Source: Chanos chanos | Taxonomy: Eukaryota > Chordata > Actinopteri > Gonorynchiformes > Chanidae | Length of the DNA stretch: 64,000 nucleotides | Assembly (NCBI RefSeq): GCF_902362185.1 | Contig: NC_044503.1 | Span: 13,684,957 to 13,748,956 of the forward strand | Direction of reading: 5' to 3' | Shown here: positions 45,270-64,000 of the stretch, piece after piece | Layout of the letters: the number at the start of each line of letters is the position of its first letter | Position numbering within the stretch: position 1 is the first letter of the stretch | Made by a program: the position numbers and the translations under genes | The notes under the pieces: model-generated | Databases searched by the model: none | The model's input: the letters and a program-made list of their open reading frames with translations, nothing else | What the model was told of the DNA's origin: nothing

Positions 45270-46480
45270 ATACAGAAAAAAATGTATTGAAATATATTTT
45301 AAAATGTCTAAATATATGTGGAATATATTGTAAATACACTGCAACATATTTGCATTGTTGTTCACATATCTTAGTAATTTTGATATATATTTTCAAACAT
45401 AACAAAATGTATGATGTATTAATTGTGAAATATATTCAAATATACTCAAATCTATAACATGAAATGCAAAATATATGACAAAATCTATGCAGTCATGAAG
45501 CTGACTGTTCTTCAGATGTATATGTTTCAGTCTCAGAAGCACCTCGCTTATACAGCTAAAGAAGGGCCAAAATGTTCTGTTTCTTTTAGTAGTTCAGGAA
45601 TTACTTCTACCTCCTCTTTCCCCACAAAACAATAACAGATTTTGCTACTGTTTACTATATTACATACTACTATACTATATACTGTATACTTTCATTTAAA
45701 TGACTGTAATGTCAAATGACAAATTACATTTGCTTCCCTAAGACATCGAGCTACATTAAAACAGCACTTAGTTCAATTATTACATTTATACACATGTTTC
45801 GATGTACATCTTTTGAAAAGTAAGCAGCTATGAAGAAACACCCCCAGGCCTCCAAAGGGACAACCATCAACTCAAAGCTGGCTGAGCTTAGATTTAACAT
45901 GAAGTGAAGATGGATGAGAATAGAATGAATGAGAACACAAATTCAGATTAAACTGAAAAATGCATTTTTTTTTGTGAAAATATTGAACTAGATCAGATTT
46001 ATATTTCAAAATATATTTCACCAAAACAATTATCTCAAAGTCAAAAATATATGCACATATATGTGCATACAAACAGAAATATACATATAAGTGAATATAT
46101 TTAATAGCTCATAAATAGGGTGGTGCAGTCACGCAGTGGGTAGTGCTGTCGCCTCACAGCCAGGCGGTCCTGGGTTCGATTCCCAGTCAGGCATCCAAAG
46201 ACATGCAGGTTAGATGAATTAGAGACACTAAATTGCTGCTAGGTGTGAATGTTTGTTTGTTTGTCTGCCCTGCGATGGACTAGCAACCGGTGTAGGGTGC
46301 TTCCCTACTTTTTGCCCATTGAATGCTGGTATAGTAAATATATTGACATATATTAAGCCATAGTGAATATACTGATATATGTTATACTAACAATATATTT
46401 CTTGGGCCAATTTTGAATTTTTACATATATTTTCAAAAGTGCTCATCGAAATATATTTCAAATATATTTTTTCCCATATT
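45270..46480. mobile_element. AT-rich MITE with AAATATATTT words, hosting a SINE
   Basis: The left end (ATACAGAAAAAAATGTATTG..AAATATATTTT) and reversed right end (ATATGGGAAAAAATATATTTG..AAATATATTT) are inverted copies. The interior repeats FATATATTTC-like words (AAATATATTTC and variants). It is interrupted by the SINE at 46116-46333. The exact ends are uncertain. Confidence 0.45.
46116..46333 (+). mobile_element. tRNA-derived SINE, internally deleted, nested in the AT-rich element
   Basis: The head reads GCAGTGGGTAGTGCTGTCGC..CTCACAGC, with B box GGTTCGATTCC at 46173-46183. It then jumps to CATCCAAAGACATGCAGGT and ends CCCATTGAATGCTGG. The middle part seen at 34067-34130 is missing. Confidence 0.8.
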
Positions 46481-47778
46481 GGAGTGGTACATTTTTACGG
46501 CAGAGGGCCTCTGAGTTCAGTCATACCACATGGAGATAAAAAGTGCTTAATTTTTGTGAGGAAGCAGTGCTCATGAATGTCATTACTGGGAGGGTAACCA
46601 ATGAGACTGGAGGAATGGTGGAACTACATGGCCATTAATTCCTCAAGAAAGTGACAGTGAATTGCACCAGTGCCAGATCACTTCAGAATATTTTATCTTA
46701 CTTCTACAATTACCTGCCTGTGAAGGAGGGGGGGGGGGTTATGGCACTGGTATTGTCCGGCATGTAGTTTTTAATTAATTTACCTCATATATCAGCTCAG
46801 ATGCTAGCAGTGCTAGCTAGTCATAGGATTACTTTGATGAGGATTTCAAGTTTACAAGTTTACAATCAATTAACCAGCTTACCATCAAAGACAGCTTGAT
46901 AAAACTCAAACCCCAACTAACTCCCTCTCAGCCATCCTCATTTTATCTTGCCTTTTCCCCTTTAAAATAAATTAAAATAAATTCATATATATACCAAAAA
47001 AATCTATACTAAAAACAATATTTAAAAAAATTACACGAAGTGTTGTTTGTTGACATACTACAAAATTATTGTGAAGATTGCTTTGACATTTGTAGCTAAC
47101 AAACTAACATGAATATATAATGGAAACTACTCGCACAAAGAAAAATTAATCCACCATAACCTACATGGCATTATTCCAAGCTGGCACCAATGTAGCTCTC
47201 ACATGTCTGATTATCATACAGGTTCTACAAGCCTGTCTAGGGGTTGATACTGTAGGTATTTGATAAAGGCAACAACATAATCTTAAATACCCCACATAAG
47301 TTGTGACAAGGTTAAAACTGTGATAAATGCTGACCTACATATTTTGAAACCTCAGAAAAACTCAGATAATAACAAAAATAAGTTTGTTTATTTGTAGCCG
47401 CTTCCTCTCAAGGTGACACACATTCAGTATAAAGGAAACTAATGTCCCAAATGTCTGTGTGTGCATTAGAGTTTGGGTTGTGATGGGCAACAAGAAGTCA
47501 CAAAAAGAAAAAAAAAAAAAAGATCTGCCCGCATTCTTTGACATTTTTAGTACACTATTCTGTGCCTGTGTATAATTTATCCATCTCCTGCTCATGTACT
47601 GATGTTGTGTTTTGACCTTGGTGCCGACTGGCTAAAATAGCACTCGACCTTATTTTGTTTTTGACTATATTTCCTAGAACCCCTGTACGACAAATTTAAA
47701 TACCCAAGACTGAACTTGAAACTTGATGATAAAATGTTTAATACTTGACCTTCATTTAGCTTTAATAACTTGCTTCCC
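46481..47778. other. Intergenic DNA
   Basis: It has a short G run near 46728 and AT-rich stretches. No gene was recognised. Confidence 0.4.
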
Positions 47779-48150
47779 TGTCACAGCCTGCACCTCATCT
47801 TTGGACTTTTAGTTTGAAATGTCGTGTGCTCCTGTTCCTTGTGTGTTTCCACCCCTCACCTGATCCTGTTTGTTGTATTTATTAACCTCGTTCCCCCCCT
47901 TGTTAATTTCATCCAATCATGTTAGCCCTGTTTAGTTTTCCTCTTGTATTTAAGCCCTTGTGTTTCACCTGTCCTTGGTCTATCGTTTGTGTTTATATGC
48001 ACGCTGTTAGGTTGCGCCTTTTTGTTATCGGTTTTGTTCCAGTTTGCACCTGTATTTTGTTCTTCATTTTTCAAGTAAAGTCCTCCTTTTTGTCGGCGCA
48101 ACCTTCGTGTCTCGTGCTTGGGTCCTGCACCACTCCACTCCAGCGTGACA
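47779..48150 (+). mobile_element. Solo LTR of a Ty3/Gypsy-type element, 372 bp
   Basis: It begins TGTCAC and ends GTGACA, with a perfect 5-bp target duplication TTCCC on both sides (47774-47778 and 48151-48155). The interior has TTGTATTTAAGCCC and an AGTAAA poly(A)-type signal, as in fish Gypsy LTRs. The clean ends suggest a fairly young insertion reduced by LTR recombination. Confidence 0.8.
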
Positions 48151-48467
48151 TTCCCTGAGAATTGCATGCCTGCAATTTGAAATATAAAAGAAAATATGAA
48201 ACTAATTGTGGGTGCAACATAAACAGCGTTATGAAAATTTAGCTAATGTTTTTGATAACTGGAACTTGTGGTATACAAATTCTAGTGTGTGTATTTAAAT
48301 GAATGTAATTTTGGTACAATACCCTTCATCTTGATGTGTGAATTACTAGCTCTTTCAATATTTAACAGGAAGTAAATGTAGAAATGAAGAGGCAGGGCTA
48401 ATGTTTGTGTTTTGCCAGATGTTGTCAGAGCTCTGATAGTTGTATTTTAAAGTAACTGTGACCTGTT

Positions 48468-48651
48468 CAGGGGTAGATAAAGAAAAGCAGAAGTACTCTA
48501 AGTAGAGTTAAACTGACAACCGCTTTTGTAAATTTTAAATGAGTGGCTATTTTACTGTTACATAAATATTTTTGAGGAGGGATACTTTAACTCTACTTAG
48601 AGTGCTTTTTTTATAGCAAAAGTACTTCTACTTTTACTTTATCCACCTCTG
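48468..48651. mobile_element. Short hAT-like MITE, 184 bp
   Basis: It starts CAGGGGTAGATAAAGAAAAG and ends CTTTACTTTATCCACCTCTG. Long inverted arms include AAGTACTCTAAGTAGAGTT and its reverse. The ends resemble those of the element at 34453-35620. No clear target duplication was found. Confidence 0.65.
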
Positions 48652-49352
48652 TTTAATGACACTAAGGAACATCTAGAGAACTGAGCAATGCTGTAGTTCA
48701 GCCTCGAACAAATAGAAACATGAACCAACTTTTCTGCATCTTGAATTGAGAACAGTGTCCCAGACTTGGAAGCATTCTTAAGTAGAAACAGGCTGTCTTT
48801 CCAATGTTAGAATCAAATCAAGGATTTGTCAATAGCAACACCTGGTTATTTGGCTGTTGTAACAGGTGCAAAATGTATATATCATTGGTTTGCTGCCTTA
48901 AAACTAGGATTCCAGAAGTTAATTGTAACTCATTTCTTTCAATTTTATCTTGAAAATTTTTGGAAGATGTGGATTAATTCTGACAAACTGTAAAATTAGC
49001 AGTGGTAAGTGACAATGTTATGTAGTCAAAAAATAAACCAGAACATCTATGAATTGGACTACAAGCAAAATGTACTTATGTTAGATAAGATAGTAAACGT
49101 GAGTGTTTTTGATATTCCCTTATTAATCATAGACTGTGTCTAGATTGCAAAATTGTAATTAATAGTAATAGTGTTGGTTTGACTTTTTTCTGTAATCCAG
49201 AGCAAATAACAATGACATGTACACAATGAAAAACAAAACAGACAGTAAAAATACTTTTTACTGCAAACAATATGTTTAATTTTTAAAAACATCTTTGGAC
49301 ATACATAGCAAATTCAATAGACTGTTATATCATTAGAGATGTGCTATTGTCT
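48652..49352. other. 3' flank of pepsinogen D
   Basis: The stretch near 49080-49160 (AGATAGTAAACGTGAGTG.. and ATTAATCATAGACTG) matches the flanks of copies A and E (near 57860-57920). No exon is present. Confidence 0.45.
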
Positions 49353-53641
<4,289 letters not shown>

Positions 53642-53785
53642 TGCTGCTACGAGTCGTTCTTCTTCGAGTCGATGAGATCAGAGTAGTTCTGTCGAACCAG
53701 TAACACAACATCCCAAGACCTCTTCTTTATATATGCTAGAGTACCTGTGTTCTTATCTTTAAGAAGTCATATTAATGTGATAAGA
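53642..53785 (-). promoter_or_regulatory. Proximal promoter of pepsinogen D
   Basis: TATA box CATATATAAAG (53725-53735, minus) lies about 85 bp from the ATG. A GATA site, AAAGATAAGA (53751-53760), lies upstream, and a second GATA (TGATAAG on the plus strand, about 53778-53784) beyond it. GATA factors are known activators of gastric pepsinogen genes. Confidence 0.6.
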
Positions 53786-54639
53786 GGGCAAGATTAGGAC
53801 CAGAGTGTAAATAACTACTTGAAACAATGTCTTAGCTGTTTCCTAATATTTTTTCTTGTGAAATGGGGACAAGGGCTTTCAGTAGAAAACAGTGAATGAA
53901 TGTGTCCTTTAAATCTGTAAGTAAAAGTTACACACATATGGGCTAATGCATAATGTTTACATTTTGATAAGTACAGCAATTCATTCATATCCCATAGCGC
54001 TAAGCTGTCTCATTTGCCAAAGGTGAACTCACCTCACACGGATCTGAAACACAGGATACTGTGACGCAGGCATATGAAGAACACACTCAGGTCCTACATA
54101 TTATTATCAACATTCTGTTGTTTTGTTGTCTAAGAAAGTACTCCACTGATTTTTTTCCTGGTGGCAGATTATATTTCCAGGACATTGTGAAATACGTGAC
54201 CAGAAATGTTTCTTTGTCAAATGAAGAAAAATTATAAGACATAAAAACTTCTCATAACTTACATAAATGAATACATCACTGTTCTGCTTATCACTGGCAT
54301 ATCAGCGATTCAGTTAATCATCTGTTCCACATGATTTCTGTTCATTTCTGTTTAACATTTGTGAAGTCTTCCCTTTACCATGTGTAACTGAGCTTTATTC
54401 CTGTGTATCCACATCAATCCTCAGTCAGAAGACCAGCGTATGTCCATGAATTTGTGTGGTCTGGTTAGTTCTGAGCTCTGTCCTCTTATACCTGTCCTTG
54501 TGTACCTTTTAGCCTGTTTTGTCTGAGTCCAAACTTCCTGCTGCTCAGAAATCTCTGCCTAAGTTTGTCACTAGTGTATAAACATTTGCAAATGTATCTG
54601 GCTTCCCAAGATCTCCCTGACTTAAGACCTCATCCTGTC
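53786..54639. other. Upstream region of the D block
   Basis: The first about 600 bp match the upstream DNA of copy E (around 60970-61450). No exon is recognised. Confidence 0.45.
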
Positions 54640-55380
54640 ATGGATGCAGCGAACCAGCCCTGAGCAACGAAAATTCAGCCATGCTCATTTCAGCTTCATT
54701 GGGTCCAGCACTGAGCAGTATGGTGGCACACCAGTTACACAAACTCACCCAACTTTGTTCTGCCTTGTTGAGGTCATCTATCAGATCCAGCTGCTCACCA
54801 TCTCACCGCTTCCTCTTCCCACACTTCCGATTTCCTCGGACCCTCTGGTGATTCCCACCCATCATCACTGAAATGCAGGGGCTTCATTCTACACTGCTTG
54901 TTGTATTTTGCTCACCAACCCTCTCTTCCAGATGAATCCAAAGTGGCTATGGTAATTTCTTGCCTGATGGGTAGAGCATTGAAGTAGGCCACTTCCATCT
55001 GAGAGAGTAGTAGAGGAAGTTGCCTCATACAAGTGATTTGAAGCCCTGTTCCAAGCAGTGTCTGACCACCCTACGGGTGGTAAAGATGGAGGTAGGAGGC
55101 TGATCCATCTGACCCAGAGCAATCAGTTGGTGGCTGATTATGTGCTGGACCATGCCAGCTGCCATTTACTGGAATGAGTCAGCACTCTGTACCATCTACG
55201 AACAAGGCTTGCAAAGAGACAGTCAGATGGAACTTGCCTGCTGTGATGAAAATTTGGTTTCCTTCATCTCACTTTCCATGCACCTTGATAACACGCTCAG
55301 TGAACACTGGTGGCCATCCAGAGGAGCACCCAATGCAAGTCTCAGAATGGAAAGAGAACTGAATCACCCACCTCGCTGAA
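54640..55380 (+). mobile_element. Fossil Ty3/Gypsy gag-like fragment
   Basis: The segment around 55140-55310 encodes a patch like fish Gypsy Gag (YWNESALCTIYEQGLQRD, then MELACCDENLVSFISLSM). The flanks (54640-55120) may also belong to it. It is broken and old, with no LTRs visible. Confidence 0.45.
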
Positions 55381-55394
55381 TCACCCACAGGTGT

Positions 55395-55705
55395 ATGGAC
55401 AATGTGCCCCTTACAAAAGTTATTATTTGTATAAGTTCCCTAATAATATCTTTAAACAAATGCAAACTATGGACTCACTTAACACACAAAGAAAAGACAG
55501 GGTTTTATGCTGTTTATTTGCCAGGACTTAGTATTCAGGTGTACAAAGTAGATGCTGACGATAGGAGAAGAAAAGAACAAATTTTCTGTTTTTAATAATT
55601 ACTTCAGAAATTCTGCACGAAACAGGACAGTAATAGCTAGTGAGCAGCACAGGGCCTTTCTTGAACATCTGCGTGCCGACCTGTGTATGTATGTCTAACT
55701 TGGCT
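55395..55705. other. D-block counterpart of the 62030-62340 sequence
   Basis: It matches 62.03-62.34 kb in order (ACTATGGACTCACTTAACAC.., GTACAAAGTAGATGCTGACG.., TAGCTAGTGAGCAGCAC..). It extends the D/E duplication about 2 kb upstream of the genes. The reading frame open at 62152 is not open here. Confidence 0.45.
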
Positions 55706-55789
55706 ATCACTGAGTATCAGTCTTTCTTCTTATCACACCACAAGGGGGCCCCCTGTGATTGTCTGAACCATGGACTGAGCCAAATATGT

Positions 55790-55889
55790 CAACATGCAGC
55801 AGCTCTTCGGCTTCATCCATCAAGATGTTATGATGGATGAACTTGAAGCAGGTGAACTCATTGTCATTACCAGAGTCGGCCTCATCCAC
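55790..55889 (-). pseudogene. SPOP-like MATH-domain fragment
   Basis: It reads EFTCFKFIHHNILMDEAEELL, closely parallel to the SPOP-like piece at 26929-27112, then diverges. It is too short to function. Confidence 0.5.
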
Positions 55890-58174
55890 TCTTTACATTC
55901 TTTTTTCTTCTGATTCCTTGGAGCATGACAGCATCTGCACACATTAGCGATTTTGATTTCCACCATGTTTGATTTCCATCGTATTGAATTTTAACCAAAA
56001 CGTTATTTTTCGCTTTCCTTCCCCTACAGATTTTTACCAAATTTACCATTTTGTCTTCTTTTTTATTCTCAAACACATTCGGTTGTACTGCTGAACGAAT
56101 TCAGCAGCGAAGATGCCAAACAGGAAGTGAGACCATACCTCAGCAACACTTTAGTGTCGTGACAGAAAACTTGGTACCTGTCATTGTTACCATTCTCTGG
56201 GGGTTTTCAAGAATTGTTAAGTCATTTGATCAGTAGGAAGTGGCATTGCAATTTAACAGAAGTACAAAGGTAAAAGGCTTGTAACTTTTGAAGTGTTTTG
56301 CCTATTAACATGATTTTTTTTTTTCTTTTGTCACCATACATCATACTACATTTCATTAACTTTCTCACTGTCCATTTGGAATAATCTGTAAATTTAAGAT
56401 TTTTAAATGCTCTTAGACTGTTCAACCAATCAGCATGAAATTTGGTATCTGTCATCTGGGGAGTACCCTGCATCTTTAAAATCTGATCAATAGGGCATAT
56501 TGTATGGGCACAGCACATGTATTTGGTGGTGAAGATACTAAACAGGAAGCAAGGTGTAAATCATAAGCACTACACCGACAGCAGTAACATGCTTCCATTC
56601 AGTAATATAACCCGTAAGATACTACAGTAATAAAACATAGAAGATAGAACTAATAACAGTGACAACAGCTTTAAATATGATGGTATATATCCCTCAAGTA
56701 GTTAACCAACCATAATTCAAGTGAACTCGAATTGGAATTCAATACTACAATTCAATGCTACAATTAATATCCTGAGCATATATGGTAATTTAGCACTTAG
56801 CCATGACAAATGTTGTATGCAACTTTCTTTCTGATGACTGTTAAGTTTGGCGTGTTACCACTGCAGCAGTACTACTGTCAGCCATTTTCACGCATTTCTC
56901 ATGTGTCAAAGTGCCATTATCTTCCTTGCAGCTCTCCTGAGAATTTGAGGGGAACTGTCCATAAGTCACCCATTCTTCCATGGGATTTTGGTCACTTTTG
57001 TCACCATATACAACAACTTGTTATTGTACACATTATGCTGACATAATGAAATAGTTTGAAAGGGGTTGTATGTGTAGACAATATAATTTTGTGAGTGTGA
57101 CTATGAACTCAAGTTAATATTAATTAAATAAACAGGAAAACGAAAAATAGCTGATGAGAGTGTTGTTTTAAGACAACATTTTAGATCTTTATTGTCTTTG
57201 AGGGGACATTTTGTGTGTATGACACTATAAGAAATATAAGTCCTGAAAGTTTTTCGCTTCACTTCATCACAGGTCACATGTGATTTCTCATTGATCCTTT
57301 ATTTCCTCAGTGTTGAATCAAAAACAAAGGCTGCCTGATTTAGAAAATGAAATAAACACACCTGAGTCAAAATAAAAGCTGAGGTTCTCTGATCAGAAAC
57401 ATCTCAGCTCTAAGAATGTTAGCAAAGTGAGCTAAAACATCTGCTGAGGTCTAAAGATAAATTTATAGCACCTTGTACCAGAGTAACCCTAACACTACTC
57501 TCAGAGAGAAAGCTAAATGTCTGACTACCCAATAGCAACAGAATGAGTTCCATAGGTGATTCAGTCATATTTTTAAATTAATAACAGACCAGACACACAG
57601 CTGCATGAGTACACCAGGTACATTCAGTGTCAAAGATAAAGTATAAGAGACGGCAGCTAGACTGCTTCAGATAAGCCTTTCTATGTACATTTTGTATGCA
57701 GGAATATACTTAATCAATCAGTAGCCCCAGTGATCAAGGCTTCTTGTATTCTAATTGGTCTGGTGTGCTGCCCTAACATCAGCAAATGCAGTACATGTAG
57801 TAGTAAAAAATGTAGTAAAAAAATCTATGAAGAAGAACACAAACAAAATGTAATTATGGTAGATAAGTTAGTAAACGTGAATATTTTAGATGTGCCCATA
57901 TTAATCGAAGACTGCATCCGCATCGCATCATAGTAATAGACATGGTAATAGTGATTAATTGTAATAGTGTTGACTGAATTTTGACTTATATGTGCCTAAA
58001 AAGTCAATTTCATCATTCCTTCAGATTATCCTCTGTCATCCAGACCAAAGGACAAACGTAGACAGGATGAAAAACCAGAGACACAGCAAAAATGTTCTAC
58101 TGCAAAATACACGTTTAATGTAAGACATTTTAGACATAAATCGCAATTTGAACAGAGGAGATGTGCTACTCTCT
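55890..58174. other. Intergenic DNA between the D and E blocks
   Basis: An imperfect repeat (AAGATGCCAAACAGGAAG at about 56111 and AAGATACTAAACAGGAAG at about 56534, with TTGGTACCTGTCAT / TTGGTATCTGTCAT between) suggests an old dispersed element. From about 57820 the DNA matches the 3' flank of copy D. No gene is supported. Confidence 0.4.
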
Positions 58175-60825
<2,651 letters not shown>

Positions 60826-60966
60826 TGCTGCTGCGAGTCGTTCTGCTTCGCGTCGATGAGATCAGAGTAGTTCTGTCCACCTAGTAACACAACATCCCAA
60901 GACCTCTGCTTTATATATATATGCTAGAGTACCTGTGATCTTATCTTCAAGAAATCGTATTAATGT
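60826..60966 (-). promoter_or_regulatory. Proximal promoter of pepsinogen E
   Basis: A TATATATATAAAG-type TATA box (about 60910-60922, minus) and a GATA site GAAGATAAGA (60939-60948) have the same arrangement as copy D. The promoter looks intact despite the nonsense codon. Confidence 0.55.
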
Positions 60967-62151
60967 GATAAGAGGGCAAGATCTTAACCAGACTGTAAAT
61001 AACCATCTGAAACAATGTCTTAACTGTTTCATAACAATTTTTTTGGTCAGGTGAGGACAAGGGGCTTTCAGTAGGAAACAGTGAATGAATGTGTCCTTTA
61101 CATCTGTTTGTAAGAGTCATGTGCACATTGGTTAATGTATAATGTTTACATTTTGATAAGTACAACAATTCCTTAATATTCCATAGTGCTAAGCTCTCTT
61201 ATTTGCTAAAGGTAAAATCACCCCACACAGATTTGAAACATAGGATACTGTGATTCATTTTAGGTTAAAAAAACAGTCATAGTAAGAACACACGCAGGTC
61301 CTATGTATTATCATTAACATACATCCTATTTGATTTCTGAGAAAGGACTTTATTGATTTTGTTCAGGTGGCAAATTATATTTCCAGGACATTGTCAAATA
61401 TGTGGCTAGAAATTTTAGTTTGACCAAAAGAAGAAAAGATGTAACAAATAATATGTCACATCTTACATAAATGAATACATTATTTCAAGGAGAAAACATT
61501 AGATAAGGTGTACATTACTCATTGTGACCACTGATAAGTCTACTCTTTCATTTTATCTTATCAACGTTTTCCAGAAACAGGAAAAGCAGGAAAGTGTCTG
61601 TCGCATAACAACGGATGAAAAACACTTTCTTGTTTACAACATCAACTGCTTCTGCAGTTCATTTATCACCTGGTTTTAGATCTCAAAATCATTTCTTTTC
61701 ACAGCGTATAATATGCTCCAAATAGTAAAAATGCCTCTGCATCCTAGTTTGTTTCTTTATAAAGTTTTCATTTTTCATCCAGCATTATACACTTGATGTT
61801 ATGGCCATTATTGCCATGAACTCTCGAAATCTAGTTATTTAATACACACAATTCATCAAAGAATATCCGAGTGTGAAAACATATAAAATTTCATCTGTTG
61901 AGTCAATAGAATTTACTTTGCTACACAATTTCATTGTCTTAACCAGTTCTTTGTAATGTGCATTTGTCGTGTTCAGTTTTTCAGAGAGCTACTATAATTT
62001 TTTTCCGAGTTGGTCAGGCAAGTTCTGCAAAGGGCTTATGAACAATATGCCCTTGCCAAACTTACATAAGTTTCCCGATGATATCTGTGAACACATGCAC
62101 ACTATGGACCCACACAACACACAAAGTAAAGATATAGTCGTATCATGTTCA
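60967..62151. other. Upstream region of the E block
   Basis: It matches the D upstream DNA up to about 61450. From about 62030 it matches 55395 onward. No exon is recognised. Confidence 0.4.
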
Positions 62152-62607
62152 TTACTGTGACTCAGCATTTAGTTGTACAGTGTAGATGTTGACAGTAAGA
62201 GAAGAATTGGACTGATCTTTTTTTCTGTTTTTGATCATTCCTTCAGATGCTCTGCAAAACAGCAGGGTAATAATAACTAGTGAACAGCACACGGTCATTG
62301 CTGTACATCCGGGGTTGTGCTTTCGAGATTCAGAATAAACAACTGAACTTTGTGGACAGTTGCATGTGTGTGCTGTGGTGGGAGGATGAGGAGATGAAAG
62401 ACAGGCAGTTGTTTTTAACCATCTGAGGGGTGCTTTGTTTGCAGACTGTGCAGTTAACCATACATGCTCCGCCTGCTGGGCTGGTGTTTGCGGTGCTCTC
62501 GGCGCTGGTGTGGAAGTGCTCAGTGTGATATGGATCTGGTTCTCGGCTGACTCTCGGCTGCTTGTTTGGTAACTTTTTATTTTGATGGTCCCCCTGTAGA
62601 TGCTCAA
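62152..62607 (-). CDS. Unrecognised 151-codon frame with a membrane segment and tyrosine tail
   Basis: I do not recognise the family. The frame has a Pro/Thr/Ala-rich stretch (TPAPRAPQTPAQQ), then a hydrophobic segment AMTVCCSLVIITLLFC, a basic KNRKK stop-transfer and a tail ending VNIYTVQLNAESQ. This is the layout of the stalk, membrane and tail of a type I receptor such as the Ig receptor at 2958-4944. A CTACAG acceptor near 62598 could be the start of an exon. No Ig domain was found upstream, and the paralogous stretch at 55.5-55.7 kb is not open in this frame. It may be a real terminal exon, a relic or chance. Confidence 0.3.
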   Translation of the reverse strand: MSIYRGTIKIKSYQTSSRESAENQIHITLSTSTPAPRAPQTPAQQAEHVWLTAQSANKAPLRWLKTTACLSSPHPPTTAHTCNCPQSSVVYSESRKHNPGCTAMTVCCSLVIITLLFCRASEGMIKNRKKDQSNSSLTVNIYTVQLNAESQ

Positions 62608-62754
62608 CAGACTACAAGTAGCATATCAACAGCATATCTGTTGACTATTAACAAAGGATCATCTGTAGACAGTTCAGGTTCAATTAAGAAATATACCTAC
62701 ATACTATCAACTAACTATATTAGACATGACCTTATTATTTTTGATGATGATCTA

Positions 62755-62955
62755 CAGTGAGATACTAGTAGATGATCAATGACTTTCAATAAGGTATCAA
62801 CAGATGATCAGGTAAATGAACGGGTAGATACTTGTAGATTATCAACTGACTATAAAAACAATATCTACAGATGATCAGATAAACCAACAGAGAGATACTG
62901 GGAGATGATCAGCTGACTATAAATACAGTATCTACAGATGATCAGGTACATGTGA
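62755..62955. repeat. Degenerate tandem repeat of about 65-70 bp
   Basis: About three units share GAGATACT.GTAGATGATCA, TGACTATAAA and TATCTACAGATGATCAG. More distant partial units extend left to about 62590. Confidence 0.65.
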
Positions 62956-64000
62956 TAACCAGTTCAACACTCATCTGTAGATAGTGAGCATATTATCAGT
63001 GTTATTTCTGTAAAGTGCAACAGACTCTCGTAGTTTTCATGTTGATAGATCAGTCTTTCAGCAGACTCTCAGTAAAAGCTTCACATCATTCTTGGCTCTT
63101 CTGAAAAGTTGTCCCCTTGTTTCTATACAAATATATGTGTGTTCAGTTAACTATCAGTGGTGCATCAACTGCTAGTCTACAGAGAGTCACTAAGGGCTGT
63201 ACCAACTCTCTGGTAAAGACCTGCATGTTTGAATTTGCACCATCCAAATAAAGGGAAAAATTATTGAATTAAGTATACAATCTACAATTTGCTTATTTCA
63301 AATTCAATGTTCAGCAGACTTTCAGGGGTATTTCATCAGCATGTCTGATAATGACCAGTTACCCATAATACTGTCAGCTCAAAAATATCCTGACTTTAAA
63401 GTCAGCACAAAAAGGTCTTTGGAAAACAAGTTAAAAAGCACAAACATTGTTTCATATTCAGATGTTTAATCAACATAAAATTATTATGTTGCATTTTTAC
63501 TGGAAGAAAAACAAAATACTGTGCTGCTCCAAAAGACAAAATATAATGTGTGAATACTGTCAATGCTCAATAGTCACCCAGTCAACGCAGTGCCAGGGAA
63601 TAAATCAAATCAAAAGTCATCATTTTTCCACTTAAACTGTTTCATGAATGTAACATAAAAACAATTATATTAACAAAAGAAACCACAGCATCCTGTGCAA
63701 ACCAATGAATGCCCAATGACAGGAAGAACAAACCAAAATAACATTAATTCTACTGTTAGTAACTGTGTCCCATGACATAACTTACTGCAGCTGAAAAGGC
63801 AAAAGCAAACCCTGTCTTTTCATATCAGTGACTTTTCTTCCAATTTCCCGTCGTTTTTTCCTTACACAATTGGGCAAACTGACATTTTTCCTGATGTGAA
63901 GGTTAGGGAATTGAACTGGGCTCGGTCTGCAAGATATAATTCTGCGATTGGTCCAAGCTGAGCCACAGCATTCCAGGACACACCCTCTTTTTGGAATGCT
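62956..64000. other. Right-hand intergenic DNA
   Basis: No exon is supported. The last 100 bp contain an ATTGG (reverse CCAAT) and are less AT-rich, which could be the start of another promoter. Confidence 0.3.

Noticed and set aside
62755-62955. Possible CRISPR-like spaced repeats
   Set aside because: The units are degenerate and adjacent with no unique spacers, in a vertebrate genome; this is a minisatellite.

Overview
The window looks like nuclear DNA from a ray-finned fish that has a stomach. Genes are split by GT-AG introns. There is a tRNA-Gly gene, tRNA-derived SINEs, LINE tails, many hAT-like MITEs and a solo LTR. The dominant theme is a cluster of pepsinogen A genes (gastric aspartic proteases, family A1). 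These conclusions rest on reading the sequence and on family knowledge; no search was run.

Layout, left to right. (1) 375-1619 (+): the last four exons of a ZNF335-like zinc-finger protein. (2) 2958-4944 (+): a six-exon CD300/pIgR-like single-Ig receptor with two ITIM-type tail motifs. (3) 5984-10137 (-): pepsinogen copy A. (4) 10505-17331: a tandem duplicate of the receptor 3' end plus pepsinogen. An orphan receptor tail exon, interrupted by three transposons, is followed by pepsinogen copy B (14023-17331, -). (5) 20259-22372 (+): a compact eight-exon BEND5-like gene (coiled coil plus BEN domain). (6) 22770-23110: an unusual inverted minisatellite. (7) 25527-27112 (-): a dead SPOP-like MATH-BTB copy. 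(8) 29212-29283: tRNA-Gly(TCC) followed by a SINE. (9) 30288-33228 (+): pepsinogen copy C, the only one on the plus strand. (10) 33.2-49.3 kb: repeat-rich ground with SPOP and pepsinogen relics (42517-43028), Ty3/Gypsy fossils, MITEs, SINEs and a solo LTR. (11) 49353-53641 (-): pepsinogen copy D. (12) 58175-60825 (-): pepsinogen copy E, with a nonsense codon in exon 6. (13) The right end holds an unrecognised reading frame with a membrane segment, and tandem repeats.

A, B, C and D have the same nine-exon structure (53/142/118/119/200/114/145/99/138 bp; 147 bp for the last exon of C). Each keeps both catalytic Asp motifs (DTGS and DTGT) and all six cysteines. They should be secreted zymogens that activate in acid. 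E keeps the exon structure but stops before the second catalytic Asp. D and E share nearly identical tracts separated by more diverged stretches, which suggests gene conversion. Copy A, B and C neighbourhoods and the relic share a GATA-rich spacer 3' of the gene, inverted beside C. The cluster therefore seems to have grown by duplication of a receptor-spacer-pepsinogen block, with one inversion and several losses.

No prokaryotic system, CRISPR array or intact virus-like element was seen.
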